From contig OZ025217.1 in NCBI GenBank assembly GCA_964019055.1, forward strand, positions 11,853,755 through 11,917,754: a DNA stretch of 64,000 nt, in the 5' to 3' direction. Each line of letters opens with the position of its first letter. Within the stretch, counting starts at the first letter, position 1. Below are positions 53,376-64,000 of the stretch, one piece after another. Under the pieces are notes generated by a model that did no database searches, was not told the origin of the DNA, and was given only the letters and a program-made list of their open reading frames with translations. Made by a program: the position numbers and the translations under genes. Source of the DNA: Anthopleura xanthogrammica. Taxonomy: Eukaryota; Cnidaria; Anthozoa; Actiniaria; Actiniidae.

Positions 53376-56300
53376 CTAATACTGTGGGATGTTAGTGTTA
53401 CGTCCGTACAAGCCATTAAATGGGTGATGATACACTGGCCATGGGTGTACAGGTTGAATGCGCGGTTGCGGTACTTGTCCTGGTAAACCGACTATTGGGT
53501 TCATGAAAGTTCCTCCGTTTAAACCTGTTGGGCCGTACATACCTCCATGGTTGGGGTAAACTGTAATACCATTCGCATGGTACCAATTAGTTGTCGGTGT
53601 CCCAAATGTGTTGTAGGTAAGTATCTGTGGGGGTCGTCTTTCGCGGGCTGGTCTGCCTTGCGGTTCTATTGGAGGGATAGGTGCAACCAAATCTGTGTCG
53701 GGTTCATCTACGTCGGTTGGCTGTGGTTGGGTTCCCTCGTGGTTGTGAGCTTGGTCATGGTCTTCCTCTTGGACAGGCTGGTCTCCTTGAGGAACCTGGT
53801 CCTCTTGAGCGGGGTCCGCTGTTACCAGTTCGTTTGGAAGTAAACCCCTAAACTCTTCCTCTTCAAATAACTCAGTATTTGTCGGGAGCTGAGGTTGTGT
53901 GAGGACTGGTTGATGTTGCTGTTGATTTGCGTGCCTTTGTCCTGTTTGACACTGGGTGTGGTCTACTGGGAGCGAGTCACATGGGAGGAGTAGGTTCCTG
54001 TGCAGTACTCTTCTTTTACCATCGTTTGGGCGTCCTTCCGGTCTCACGACGTATACCGGGATTCCCTCTCTCTTCTCTACTACAACATGAATCTTCTCCT
54101 CCCAGTATGACCTGAGCTTCCCTGGCCCTCCACGTTCTGAGAGGTTTCTGACTAAAACACGGTCACCTGGTTGCAGCTCTGTATAGCGAACTTTCTGGTC
54201 ATAGTTCTTCTTCCCTCTAGAGGTAGAGACGTCGGCATTCTTTGTAGCTTTCTGGTATGCTTCTTGCATTGCTGTGTGCCACTTCTTAGCGAACTCAGTG
54301 TAGCTAGACGTTCCCCTTCCGTTCGATGTTCCGAGAATGATGTCGATCGGGAGTCGTGGCGTTCGGCCAAACATCAAATAAAATGGCGAGTAACCTGTTG
54401 AGCTGTTTTTCGTGCAATTATAAGCATGTACCACTTTATTTAAGGAGTCTTTCCATCGACCTTTCAAGGTTTCAGGTAGTGTCCTTAACATCGACAAAAG
54501 TGTCCGATTGAAGCGCTCTGCTTTCCCGTTGCATTGTGGGTGGTATGGCGTTGTTCTTAAGCGAGTTGTTCCTGACAGGCGCTGGAGTTGCTGAAAGAGC
54601 TTGTTCTCAAATTCCCTGCCCTGATCATGCAGAATTGAGCCTGGGAATCCAAATCGTAGGAAGAAATCGTTGTATAAGCAGTCAGCTGCTGTCGTTGATG
54701 ACTTGTTCCTAGTCGCATACGCTTGCGCGAAACGGGTGAAGTGATCAACGATTACTAATATATATTCGTAGCCACCTACGCTGCGTTCCAAGTGAAGGTA
54801 GTCTATGGAGATGAGTTCAAAAGGCGCTGAAGTACTTATCGGTTGTAGAGGTGCGCGTGTCTCCTTGTTTGGTTTGCGTTGTTTTAAGCATTCGCATACA
54901 CGAGATGCAAAATGTGTAATATCTCTTTCCATGTTTGGCCAGAAGACTCTTTCACGCGCAAGATGTACAACCCTCTCCGCCCCAAGATGTCCCATGTCTT
55001 GGTGGAGCTCCTTAAATACTAAGGTGTGGTACTGTTGGGGGAGTACAAGCTGTTTATTTCCTCCACTGTGTCGACGTAGTAGACCACTTTCGTCTATGTG
55101 TAACTTATTCCAGTGTCGGAGCAGGGCTCTTGTCTGCGGTTGTTCCCTCCTCATATCTCGTACGGTGGGGCGACGCCCTTCCGTCTTCATAGCGAGAACA
55201 CGTCCTATTGCGGGATCTTGTCGCTGGGCTTCCAGGATGGTAGCTTTTGAGAGGCCGTTGATTTTCATTTCGCTCAACATTTCATCATCTGGCAGTAGCA
55301 GAGTACCATTCACTGCTGATATCCAAACAGTATCACCTTTCTCTTGGGCGTTGAGTCCACTGAAGACCGCTGATATGTCCTCGTTCGTCGTTTCGTTAGA
55401 GCAGGAGTCCATATAGGTGTTGATGTCGAGAGGCATGCGCGAGAGGGCGTCAGCGTCGCCGTTTGCGCTGCCTGGTCGATACTTGATTGAAAACCTGAAA
55501 TCAGCGAGTTCCGCTACCCACCGTTGACCCGTCGCGTTCAATTTAGCTGTCGATAGTACATAGGTAAGAGGATTGTTGTCCGTATAGACCGTGAACTGCG
55601 GCGCGTAATAGAGATACTCGCGGAAGTGACTGCAAATGGCCCACTTTAAAGCTAAAAACTCGAGTTTACCGGCATGTAAATTGTAATTCTTTTCAGCCTT
55701 CGTCAGTGCTCGCGAACCATATCCTATTACTCGCATCGTTCCGTCCTGTCTCTGGTATAAAACAGCGCCTAGTCCTTCCTGCGACGCATCGGTGTGTAGA
55801 ACAAAGGGCTTGTTGTAATCAGGGTAGCCGAGTATAGGTGGTCGTGTTAAACGATCAAGTAGTCTCTCTAGGGTTCCTTGGTGTTTGCGCTCCCAGGTGA
55901 CTGGTTGAGACGACAAGACGGTTTCCTTGCTTTGATTTCCACGGCGAGACGTTTTCTTACGTTGTTTCGGTGCGTTTACTTCATTGCGCGCTTGCAACAG
56001 TTCAAAAAGAGGACTTGCAATTCGAGAAAAATCCTGTATATACCGTCTGTAGTAGCCGATTAGTCCTAGAAGCTTACGTACATCGCCGACTGTTTTGGGC
56101 ACCGAGGTTTTCAGTGCTAGCACGGCGTCGATATTAGATTGGTCGGGCCTGTATCCTTCTGCGGAGACGATTTGCCCCAAATAACGGACCTCTCTTTGAA
56201 ATAGCTTACACTTTCTGGGTTTTAACTTGATTCCGTGTGATCGTAAACGACGCAGAACTTGACGGATGTGCTCGACGTGGTCCTCAAAGGTCTTACTATA

Positions 56301-58109
56301 TACAATGACGTCATCTATGTAGGGTACGCAGCACTCGTCTCGCATGTCGGTCAGACAGCCTTCCATAAACCGTTGGAATTCAGCTGGTGCGTTCATTAGT
56401 CCGAATGGGATTCGGACCCATTCGTAAAGGCCCCACGGGGTTACGAACGCCGTAAGATGTCGATTAGATGGATGGATGAAACCCTGGTGGTAGGCTTTTC
56501 CCTGGTCCACCAACGAGAACCAGCTGTTTCCTCCAAGATTTTCGAGAGTTGTCTGCACTCGCGGTAGCGGGTGTCGGTCTGGAACTGTGCGCTCGTTTAG
56601 TTGACGATAGTCGATGCAAAGACGCAAACTGCCATCTTTTTTTCTGACGCACACCACTGGCGATGAGTAGGAAGATTTTGAGTGTCGTATCCAGCCACGA
56701 TTGAGCATGTCTTCGACATACTGCTTTACCTCAGGGTAGAGAGGTCGCGGGATTGCTGTGTACGTCTTCTGGACTGGCCTGGTGTCTGACAGGTTTATAG
56801 ACATTTGCAACTCTTCAGCACAGCCAATGTCATTGTCATCCTGAGAGAAACTTCGCGCTTCTTCTTTGAGCATGGTTAAAGCAATGGCCTTTTGCTCGTC
56901 TGTCAGGCCTTCAACACTAGGTAGGTGAGAGCACAATGTGGTTTGCTCGTCGTTTTCGACGTCTGTTTCGTCACATAGTGTTGCGCTGCGAGAAGATAGA
57001 TCTTTCCGTGTCACCTCTACGGGCGTTACTGAGCGTACTTGGTAAATGCGGCCTAGGACCGTGTGGCCTTTAATCCGGATGTCATGGTCAGACTGGTTTT
57101 CGACACTTATTTTCATGTAACTCGATGAGCCCCCCGAGATTGTTAATAAGGATTCAGGTACATCTAATTCATTAGGCCATGAGGCTTGCGGGTCTGGTTC
57201 GAACAACACTGGGATTTTGCCATCCGTTGGGTCAATCTTTGCCACGCATTTCACAAATACTGTTTGGTTTTTGGGTACTACAATGTCTCGTTTGCAAGTT
57301 TTAATTTCAGCGAGTTCGCAGCCTGAATTATATGCGCGTAGCGTATTCACTAGTCCCTCCACGTCACTCCTTTTCAGATGACTCATTGTTGCCGCCACAC
57401 CGTCTACTAGTTCCTTCTCAATTTCACCCTCATGTTTTACGATTTCCGCAATCACATTGTATCCAATAATGGGCGTCTCTATTTGGTCTCGTGATACTAG
57501 GAAAGGAACTTTGATTTTCCCTTTCTCACCTCGCGATAAAAGCTCAAACTCAATCTCGACCCAACCCTCAAATGGGAAAGGGGTACCGTTGGCCGCCGTT
57601 AAATTTAGACTTTGTCCGTCTAAAAGTTCACTGATGGTACGCACGTTAGTCCCATTCAAATGTTTGTCAATCCAATCTTTGGGGATAATAGAAACCTGGG
57701 CCCCCGTATCCCATAGCGCATCACTTCTGTGGCCATTTAATAAGCAACTTATCATACATTTCTTCCCCACTAAACTAACGAGTTTGGTGTGTTGTCCGGG
57801 CGTTAGGTGTGTACGGTAGAACCCGTGGTCCCTCATTTCTTTATTCTCTTGTTGTGTGACATACACTATTGCATCGCAAAGTCCTTTGTGCTCATTCAAA
57901 TGGGAGACCTTACACGCATTCGAACAGTATTTGACACACTCGCATTCAGAACAAAGTATGAAAGTTCCTTGTTTCCCTTGTGACCCGCACGAAACACACA
58001 CGTGGGACTTGTTGTTTTCCCGGGCTACTCCCTGTCCCTCGGGTGTAGCCGTTGGGAGTTTCCCGACTGCTTCTTGCAACCCCTCGCGAAATGTTCGCTC
58101 GATCCGCAT
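53376..58109 (-). CDS. pol: Retrotransposon pol polyprotein (Pro-RT-RNaseH-IN)
   Basis: A 1577-codon frame in the -1 frame relative to gag, overlapping it by 85 nt. An in-frame TAA immediately precedes its first ATG, so it is probably expressed by frameshift from gag at 58058-58064. Residues about 38-78 form a MYND-type zinc finger (C-x2-C...C-x2-C...YC-x3-C-x7-H-x3-C). The aspartic protease motif is DTGA at 134-137. Reverse transcriptase follows with [10 protein letters not shown] and YIDD near 597, then RNase H ([13 protein letters not shown]) and integrase with an H-H-C-C finger, the D-D-E residues in [14 protein letters not shown] and GKAERFNR, and a GPY-like C-terminal module. The final 200 residues are rich in Pro, Gln and acidic residues, with no recognised domain. 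All catalytic motifs are present. Confidence 0.95.
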   Translation of the reverse strand: MRIERTFREGLQEAVGKLPTATPEGQGVARENNKSHVCVSCGSQGKQGTFILCSECECVKYCSNACKVSHLNEHKGLCDAIVYVTQQENKEMRDHGFYRTHLTPGQHTKLVSLVGKKCMISCLLNGHRSDALWDTGAQVSIIPKDWIDKHLNGTNVRTISELLDGQSLNLTAANGTPFPFEGWVEIEFELLSRGEKGKIKVPFLVSRDQIETPIIGYNVIAEIVKHEGEIEKELVDGVAATMSHLKRSDVEGLVNTLRAYNSGCELAEIKTCKRDIVVPKNQTVFVKCVAKIDPTDGKIPVLFEPDPQASWPNELDVPESLLTISGGSSSYMKISVENQSDHDIRIKGHTVLGRIYQVRSVTPVEVTRKDLSSRSATLCDETDVENDEQTTLCSHLPSVEGLTDEQKAIALTMLKEEARSFSQDDNDIGCAEELQMSINLSDTRPVQKTYTAIPRPLYPEVKQYVEDMLNRGWIRHSKSSYSSPVVCVRKKDGSLRLCIDYRQLNERTVPDRHPLPRVQTTLENLGGNSWFSLVDQGKAYHQGFIHPSNRHLTAFVTPWGLYEWVRIPFGLMNAPAEFQRFMEGCLTDMRDECCVPYIDDVIVYSKTFEDHVEHIRQVLRRLRSHGIKLKPRKCKLFQREVRYLGQIVSAEGYRPDQSNIDAVLALKTSVPKTVGDVRKLLGLIGYYRRYIQDFSRIASPLFELLQARNEVNAPKQRKKTSRRGNQSKETVLSSQPVTWERKHQGTLERLLDRLTRPPILGYPDYNKPFVLHTDASQEGLGAVLYQRQDGTMRVIGYGSRALTKAEKNYNLHAGKLEFLALKWAICSHFREYLYYAPQFTVYTDNNPLTYVLSTAKLNATGQRWVAELADFRFSIKYRPGSANGDADALSRMPLDINTYMDSCSNETTNEDISAVFSGLNAQEKGDTVWISAVNGTLLLPDDEMLSEMKINGLSKATILEAQRQDPAIGRVLAMKTEGRRPTVRDMRREQPQTRALLRHWNKLHIDESGLLRRHSGGNKQLVLPQQYHTLVFKELHQDMGHLGAERVVHLARERVFWPNMERDITHFASRVCECLKQRKPNKETRAPLQPISTSAPFELISIDYLHLERSVGGYEYILVIVDHFTRFAQAYATRNKSSTTAADCLYNDFFLRFGFPGSILHDQGREFENKLFQQLQRLSGTTRLRTTPYHPQCNGKAERFNRTLLSMLRTLPETLKGRWKDSLNKVVHAYNCTKNSSTGYSPFYLMFGRTPRLPIDIILGTSNGRGTSSYTEFAKKWHTAMQEAYQKATKNADVSTSRGKKNYDQKVRYTELQPGDRVLVRNLSERGGPGKLRSYWEEKIHVVVEKREGIPVYVVRPEGRPNDGKRRVLHRNLLLPCDSLPVDHTQCQTGQRHANQQQHQPVLTQPQLPTNTELFEEEEFRGLLPNELVTADPAQEDQVPQGDQPVQEEDHDQAHNHEGTQPQPTDVDEPDTDLVAPIPPIEPQGRPARERRPPQILTYNTFGTPTTNWYHANGITVYPNHGGMYGPTGLNGGTFMNPIVGLPGQVPQPRIQPVHPWPVYHHPFNGLYGRNTNIPQY
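58023..58064 (-). promoter_or_regulatory. -1 ribosomal frameshift signal at gag-pol overlap
   Basis: In element sense the heptamer GGGAAAC (58064-58058) sits in the gag frame as G GGA AAC, the canonical X XXY YYZ pattern. After a 7-nt spacer, GGCTAC (58050-58045) can pair with GTAGCC (58028-58023), a perfect 6-bp stem with a 16-nt loop. The stem includes the gag stop codon. Slipping back one base enters the pol frame directly. The heptamer, frame, spacing and stem are read from the sequence; function is inferred. Confidence 0.85.
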
Positions 58110-59401
58110 TTAAAACAATGACTACACATATCAGCGTTGTTTTCTTCACAGTTATTGCAGCGGCGGCGAGTATTCTTTCTTTCCGGTTTTCTCTCTCTTT
58201 CGCGTGTTTTGCTGAAATCGGACCTCAGTGCAGCCAATTCAGCCTGGAGAGCCTTAAGCGTTGCCATGCAGTTGTCTTCGCTCTGTGCCTTTTCTTTCCC
58301 TTGATGTTTTTGCATATTTTTGTCATGGCTTTGCTCTACGGGCGCGTGAACCTGATTGACGAGGGTTTTTCGTGATCCGGTACTAAATTTATTAACGCGT
58401 TCCGACTCTTCTGAAGCCGCAGCATTTAATTTCTCCATTAAATCTTCATCGCTTGCATCAAGGCTTAACAGGAGTGGGCGTAGTTTTGCGCGTATCGATT
58501 CGGATTGCAAGCCGGTCTCGATCACGTGACGAAATAAACCATGGACTAAAGCGGAGTCATACTTAACAGCCCCGTCATTGTTTTGTGATGCAAAAATGAC
58601 TTGTTGACGTAAGTCCATAACTCTAATGAGAAAATCTTGTGGGGACTCTTTTGGAGCCTGGCACGCAGACGTTAACTCCTGATAAATCTCAGTGCTTGAC
58701 TTTAGTTTATAATGTGCTTTCAAAATTTGCTCCAGTTTCGCGATTGTCAAATCAGGCATCATTTCTAAATATGATCTTATCTTCAGTGATGGGCTGATCG
58801 CTCTTATCACTCCTTCGATCACTTCTGATTCGGCATACTTCGTTTTGAGGCCGATTTCAATTTGTCTTAACAGACTTACGAGTGATAGGCGGTCTTTGTG
58901 AGTATCTCCGCCGATGATGCCAATGATACGAAAGTCGCGCCTCAGAGCCTTTCTTACATCAGCGTTTAAATCAGTTACACTACTGGTTGTACATACCGTT
59001 TCGCCGATTTGTTTACCTCCTGTTTTCATTGCTGTTAGCTTTGTGCTCGCTTCTTCTAACTGTTTCTGTTGTAGCTCCATGGTCTGGCTGAACTGTTTCT
59101 TTAGTTTCTCTAATTCCTCTCGAGCCTTTTCGTATTCTTCTTTAGCCTTTTCGCTATCTCCTTCTGGTACCATTTCCTCGGTAGCGGTGAGTTTACATAA
59201 CTCGTCGATAGCGTTAAGTTTGTCTTCCGCGCTCTCGATTGTTTCCTCGACCTTTCTCCTTACTTTTCTTGCCATCTGTAGTCTGCTATCTCCCTCGACG
59301 TCCACTTGGAGATGCTGAGCCAGCTCGGCCAAACGCTCTAGAGAAAGGTCCAGTATTTCGTGTTCGAGTTTGATTTGCTTGGTTTCCAACACGTCCGCCA
59401 T
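58025..59401 (-). CDS. gag: Retrotransposon Gag
   Basis: 458 codons from the ATG at 59401 (MADVLETKQ). The frame is open a little upstream, but without an earlier ATG. The N-terminal third has a long charged coiled-coil-like stretch ([15 protein letters not shown]). The middle has a capsid-like region with [16 protein letters not shown], typical of Ty3-type Gag. The C-terminus has a CX2CX4HX4C zinc knuckle ([14 protein letters not shown]) after an additional Cys-rich stretch ([15 protein letters not shown]). Role: forms the virus-like particle and binds element RNA. The stop codon (58025-58027) lies within the stem of the frameshift structure. Confidence 0.92.
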   Translation of the reverse strand: MADVLETKQIKLEHEILDLSLERLAELAQHLQVDVEGDSRLQMARKVRRKVEETIESAEDKLNAIDELCKLTATEEMVPEGDSEKAKEEYEKAREELEKLKKQFSQTMELQQKQLEEASTKLTAMKTGGKQIGETVCTTSSVTDLNADVRKALRRDFRIIGIIGGDTHKDRLSLVSLLRQIEIGLKTKYAESEVIEGVIRAISPSLKIRSYLEMMPDLTIAKLEQILKAHYKLKSSTEIYQELTSACQAPKESPQDFLIRVMDLRQQVIFASQNNDGAVKYDSALVHGLFRHVIETGLQSESIRAKLRPLLLSLDASDEDLMEKLNAAASEESERVNKFSTGSRKTLVNQVHAPVEQSHDKNMQKHQGKEKAQSEDNCMATLKALQAELAALRSDFSKTRERERKPERKNTRRRCNNCEENNADMCSHCFKCGSSEHFARGCKKQSGNSQRLHPRDRE

Positions 59402-59661
59402 TGTGAGTACACGCCTCCAATTCAATATACTAGCTAGATCAGTATTAAATAGTTATGAATAGCATGTTAACCATTTGCACAACGTTCCTGTTCGCTTTAT
59501 CCCTCAGTCAGTGATCACTTTACACCACCATAAAGCTTAAGTTCGACGTTTTGCCTTGTTCTTGGATTAAATCCTTGTATAAACCTTGACCATGAGGTCA
59601 AAATACTGTCCAGTTCGAGTTCGCGACCGCCTCTTATCGAGTAAAGTATCCCTCGTTGGCG

Positions 59662-59679
59662 GTCCTGGCAGGGTCGCCA
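59662..59679 (-). promoter_or_regulatory. Primer-binding site
   Basis: In element sense TGGCGACCCTGCCAGGAC begins three bases after the 5' LTR. A TGG start complements the CCA end of a tRNA. The tRNA species was not identified. Confidence 0.65.
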
Positions 59680-59682
59680 AAA

Positions 59683-59916
59683 TGTTAAATGTAGTACTCG
59701 TACGGATTTGTAACTGGGCTCGATATAAATCAACCACAACAGACCTGATTGGAACTTCTTTTTATATTTACTTGAAAGCACTTCTCTCGTCTATCGTACA
59801 GGAATGTGTTCTCTCTCTAGAGTATCTGGTTACTCAAAGCTATTACATGTCCGTCACACACTCTTACGTTTACATAGTCACGTACATGTAATCCTGTGCT
59901 AATTCATAACCTAACA
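59683..59916 (-). repeat. 5' LTR
   Basis: 234 bp, apparently identical to 52807-53040. It should carry the element promoter and polyadenylation signals; no specific element is assigned. Confidence 0.95.
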
Positions 59917-60551
59917 CCACCATCATCATCATCTTCATGAACATGATCATTATCATTATCATTTTATTCTTGACTTTTCAATAAAGTTGATACAATCTGA
60001 CTGGGTTAAAACCATATTCTAACTTGTTTTTTTTTTAACTACAACGACAAACAAAGCTTTACGTAAGATATGTGCAGTACTTATCAAATAGGTTTTTGCA
60101 TCATACAAATATCTGCTTCCCTAGAATGTTCTCAACATTTGCCTTTATTCCTTTTGTTATGAGTCCTAGGGCACCTAATTAGATGGTAAAGTAAATAATT
60201 CAAAACTGACACAATAAAGACACTTTGAAATTTCACGTACCTTCACTGGAAGACATGAAGTCAATTGGAATTAGAATTGTTTGTTGAATCTCTTCTGTGA
60301 ATCGAGGGTTTTTCTCCGGGTTCTCCGGTTTTCTTCCCTCTGGAAAATTGCAACACCAACTTACAAATTGCAATTTTATTGGAAAAGCGCGCCCCAAAGC
60401 AAAACTACTGATAGTTCCATGCAAATATGACTGCGAAATCCCAATCAACGTTTACGACTCGTTGAACTGGTTGTTGTTGTTTTTTAAAGAAAAGCCAGCA
60501 AAATCACTCACACCGGAGAAAGTGACAGGAGCATGACGAGACAATAGTCCC
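59917..60551. other. Spacer between retrotransposon and gene D
   Basis: It begins with the remainder of the CAT microsatellite that hosts the retrotransposon, then AT-rich sequence and the 3' flank of gene D. Short frames near 60233-60536 have no recognised domains. Confidence 0.5.
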
Positions 60552-63252
60552 TCAGTGCGTATGCTCAATGCGGTTAAAAAGTACATATCTTCCAAAATAA
60601 TACGCTACAAACATGATGTAACTGAAAGGGAAAATAACACGTGACATTTTGTCGACGAGAAAGCTCATATCACGTGACTTGGTACAAATTTGCGAAGTCT
60701 GCTGACCAGGAGAACTGCAGACATTCGCATTTTTGGTTTGTTTGAGTTGTGTTTGAAAGACTTCTGTAATTGAGAGAGGAATATCTTCAGCAAAACCTTC
60801 ATTTTCCTGCAAAAGGAAATGAGACGAGTATTATTTGGGAAGTCGGTAAACGAGAAGTAAGAAATACGCTCGAGAAAATATATTTCTTCTTTTAACGAAA
60901 TAATGTATTCGATCATCACCTGTGGTTTGTCTTTAGGAGGAGGCACCTGCTTTTTTTTCTTCTTTTCTCTGACGTCCATTCGTACATTATAAACAACAAC
61001 GCTCTCTATCAAAGCCATCAGAATGAAGATAAAAGAAGCCAAGAGAAACTCATCAGCTGCCTTGATGTAACTGACTTGAGGCATGGCACTGTTGATGTAC
61101 TGGGACAAGAACACTTCTGTTAACAAGGTAGTAATACCCAAGGACACGCGGTCACCGATCTCGTAGCGATCCATCCAGAATGGGAGCCATGATACGAGAA
61201 CAGACAGAACGCAGGGGAAGTAGAATTGCAGCATGAAGTAACCAAGGCGACGACGGACTTTAAACTGGAAAGCGATGCAGCTGTAAAACCCTTCGAAATT
61301 GAAAAATAGAATCAAAGTGTCTTTGGGCCCATTTATTAACAATAGTCGCAGAAATGGTCGCGTGTAGGTAAAAACTTCAACGTTCTGCGCCATATAGCTT
61401 GCAACAAAACTTGTTTTAACAAGTTGTGTTAATTCATTTTATTGCACGTACCACATTGATATAACAAGATGATTGCACTACTTACCGGTCATGTACTTAT
61501 GCGTCTCCTTCAATAATTCGATATCTTCAATGACCACTGCAGCTAGTTCATCATGTATGAATAGCTTTCCATCTTTCCATTCATACACTATTTTGTTAAC
61601 ATCATGGGCATCTATGTAGACGGCAAAGGAAATGGTCAAAACAGTTGAAAACACCCATAGTCGCGCTTTATAAAGATTTAGCACACAAATACAAATGAAT
61701 TCTCAACAGGACAAAAACTTACAGCTGTAAAATTGTATTCTAAGAGTCTGTTCGTCCATTGGATACTTCAGAAAATTCATACTTGACAATATGATATTGT
61801 TTGTCCTGGAAAAAATAACAATCGTGTGACATCAAACAAATAAAATTCAAGAAAGTCAGTTTACAATGGACCATGTTGTTTGTATATTGTGTAGATATCG
61901 ATTGACTGACACGGCACGGTCACGGGACGGAATTGACAACATCCTGTGAACCAATCACAAAACACGAGATCACTTCTCGTCCAAAGAAAATCCTTGAACA
62001 CGGTCCGGCATGGCACGGCACGGCACCACACGGCACGGTCACACTATAGATTTTTTCATGGTCATACAAAGTCAGTAAAAGTTTTTGTTTCTTGTTTAAC
62101 TTTTCTTTCTTCTAATTTCAGCACAAATATTTAAAGGGTGTATCGATTGGTTATTATTCATAATATATATTATATTTTCATACCTAAAGCTGTAAAAGAT
62201 CGAGCCGTTTGCATTTACAAATGCAGCTCTGTTATCTTTATCAATAACCGATTTTCTTGCGTTCTCAATAAAAGTATCTGGAAGCCAAACCCTGTCAAGC
62301 AGGTCTCCCTGAAGAATGATTGATGTGTTATCGTTTCCGTAAGCCAGCCTGGGATCATGCCAATGTTGACGCACATAAACGACTGTTTGGAACTCCTGTG
62401 TAAAAAAAACACTACTTCATCATTATGTATTCTAGTATGACAGGAGTAATGTCTTATTTTTCATGAAGAGAATGTTCTTTTCTAAAACATATTACTTGAG
62501 ATGGCTTCCTCGCGTAACTCTGGAATATTGGTTCGATTACTGGGCCGGGCATCACGTGTGATTTTTTAACCTTGACTCTCTTTTTGACCTCTTTCATTCG
62601 AGGGTTTTTTTCTACAAATTCTCTGGTTTCTCTCCCCTCCTCAATACATTATAAATTCCAATTCAAGCTTTGAGTTAGCCGTACTTTGACATATAATCAA
62701 CTCAGAGATATTAGAGACATTTCAGGGTTCGTTTCTGAGGGCATTTATAAAACGAGGCTGCTGTGAAACTCTCCTCATACACATTTATTAAAAAAAATTA
62801 AAACATTAATTAGGATTTCGCACTTCATAAATATTTGATGGGGGCTGTTCAATTCATACTTACCATGTTTTCTTCTGATATATAATTTATGGACGACACT
62901 CCAACAGAAACTTCAATTGTAATGGGTTTCACTGAAAAATGATGAAAATATTTGTATTAATTTATCACAGAGTTCAACTGTTCTCCCCCAGAATTTCGGG
63001 CTCGATCGAAGGTCTGCAATGGCGTCTAGAGTTAAACTTGACCGAATAACTGACGTGTTTCAGGACGCCATCAGCTAGTTGCTGTACGGCGTGAGTTGAA
63101 AAGATCCCGCTTTTAATAAAAGATTCCATTCAACATTACCTTTGTAGTAAGGGCGAATGTTCTTATTGTAGCCAATGAAAATCTTTTCTAATATTTCTGC
63201 TATGTTGTCTGGTTCTATGTGGTAAATAGTCTGTTCCTCTTTCTCGCCATCC
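60552..63252 (-). CDS. GABA/glycine-type pentameric channel subunit lacking Cys-loop cysteines (gene D, 5' end missing)
   Basis: Exons in order: 63252-63140, 62931-62864, 62395-62184, 61805-61723, 61611-61486, 61290-60920, 60806-60552, giving about 408 residues. The signal-peptide exon, by analogy with gene C, must lie beyond 63252 and was not found before the window end. Exon sizes 113, 68, 212, 83 and 371 match gene C exactly; the other two differ by 3 nt each. It has GYNKNIRP, HDPRLAY and WLPDTFIENA. The Cys-loop positions hold Ser and Leu around YPMDEQ. TM2 is preceded by Gly-Asp-Arg, with Leu at 9' and Glu at 11' as in gene C. The exon encoding TM1-3 differs from gene C at only a handful of residues, mostly before TM1. 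The cytoplasmic loop is basic and short, and TM4 contains FGRYVLF. Inferred: paralogue and possible pentamer partner of gene C. Confidence 0.85.
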
Positions 63253-64000
63253 CTGTCATAATATAAATAGTGGGATCGTATTCAGTAAATGAATACTGGT
63301 TTCCAATTTGGCCCACTGTCACTCACACATACTACCTCTATATTATATATTCTATGCATATTTGTTTTTACGTAGCGAGGAAAAAACAGAGAACCTGAAG
63401 AAAAAGAGAAAAAGAGAACAAAACATCAAACAAACTCAACTCACTTATGATCCAACCAATATAATATCAAAAATTATTATATTTATTTGTTCTGCATATC
63501 AGACCATTTCAGTCTCATCACTTGAGTATAATTTCTTTCTCATCAATAATGTTCAAATAACAATTAGTGCATCTCTCTATTTATGGATAATGACACAATA
63601 GTTTGCTGGTGGTTAGGTTAGTAATGAATAAGCTTTTTCTGGTAGCCAAAATTAAAAAGCAGTGAACATTAACAGTGACAGATTTTGCTAAAAAAATATA
63701 TACAGCATTTAATGCCTATACCATATCTGGCTATATTTTTGGCATAGATTCTACATGAGGTGAGCTGTTCAGTGACCAACAAAAATCATATCACTTTTGA
63801 GTGATGTGTCTTGAAGTTATAACGGTTTTTTCTTATCATATGCTAATGACTGTGGCGTCAAAATAGTTGTTGTTCATGCTGGCTGTTATGCGGAAACTAA
63901 CTTAGCAATCATTTTTATAAAAACCAAGTAACGCTTCCCAAATTTACTTAATTTGTACTAGTGAAGTTTTGTACATTGAATGATGATTATTTTGCCCTCA
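63253..64000. other. Intron 1 / upstream region of gene D
   Basis: AT-rich. No signal-peptide exon with the required phase-2 donor was recognised, so the start of gene D is probably outside the window. A 97-codon plus-strand frame at 63308-63601 has no recognisable features. Confidence 0.45.

Larger units (their letters stand above)
52807..59916 (-). mobile_element. Intact Ty3/gypsy-type LTR retrotransposon
   Basis: A 7.1-kb element in minus orientation: 5' LTR 59916-59683, primer-binding region, gag, pol in a different frame, polypurine tract, 3' LTR 53040-52807. The pol order is protease, reverse transcriptase, RNase H, integrase, which is the Ty3/gypsy order. No envelope gene was seen. 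The two LTRs look identical by eye over 234 bp, both frames are open, and a 4-bp duplication CCAC flanks it (52803-52806 and 59917-59920), so insertion is recent. It sits inside a CAT/CAC microsatellite between two paralogous channel genes. Confidence 0.95.

Noticed and set aside
53376..53900. Possible envelope gene at the 3' end of the retrotransposon
   Set aside because: The region after integrase is a continuation of pol rich in Pro and Gln, with no signal peptide or membrane segment.
58025..59425. Gag start at 59425
   Set aside because: The codon there is TTG, not ATG; the first ATG in frame is at 59401, which gives a good Gag N-terminus.

Overview
The window is nuclear DNA from an intron-rich, AT-rich animal genome, most likely an anthozoan cnidarian such as a coral or sea anemone. 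That assignment is an inference. It rests on clustered, divergent pentameric ligand-gated channel genes, on secreted proteins combining laminin-G-like, Ig, uromodulin-type D8C and PAN domains, and on dense short non-autonomous DNA transposons. Most long open frames are microsatellite or satellite artefacts. The real genes were assembled exon by exon from splice sites, intron phase and comparison between paralogues.

Left part, plus strand (2690-23142): three tandem nicotinic acetylcholine receptor-like genes of the alpha type share one architecture. Each has a signal-peptide exon, then exons of exactly 149, 45 and 110 nt, then one exon of about 1.1 kb carrying the Cys-loop, loop C, TM1-4 and the cytoplasmic loop. 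All three keep the Cys-loop, the vicinal cysteine pair of alpha subunits and the acidic residue at the cytoplasmic mouth of TM2 expected of cation channels.

Middle, minus strand (26688-39200): a tandem duplication of about 7 kb carries two copies of a seven-exon gene for a secreted protein (signal peptide, LamG-like, Ig, D8C, PAN). Copy A (26688-31931) reads through. Copy B (33638-39200) has an in-frame stop in the LamG exon. Two plus-strand relics of the family flank the pair: an intact-looking terminal PAN exon at 23.6-24.0 kb and a decayed fragment at 39.55-40.23 kb.

From about 40.3 to 46.3 kb lies a satellite with a 108-bp monomer (about 55 copies). A diverged outlier of it sits at 24.58-25.17 kb. 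Because 108 is divisible by three, the satellite produces long spurious frames.

Right part, minus strand (46380-64000): two paralogous GABA/glycine-type channel genes (46380-51951 complete; 60552 to beyond the window edge) keep the exon pattern of GABA-A receptors, including 68-nt and 83-nt exons. Both lack the two cysteines that define the Cys-loop, and both have Gly-Asp-Arg where anion channels have Pro-Ala-Arg before TM2. Between them sits an intact Ty3/gypsy-type LTR retrotransposon (52807-59916). Its two 234-bp LTRs look identical, it has a 4-bp target duplication, gag and pol overlap in different frames with a textbook -1 frameshift signal, and a MYND-type zinc finger lies at the gag-pol junction.

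Many foldback or MITE-like elements lie in introns and spacers. Several have clear target-site duplications: 8 bp (hAT-like), 9 bp (Mutator-like) and TTAA. By family the window is a neighbourhood of ligand-gated channels and secreted adhesion-type proteins; nothing in the sequence shows that they act together.
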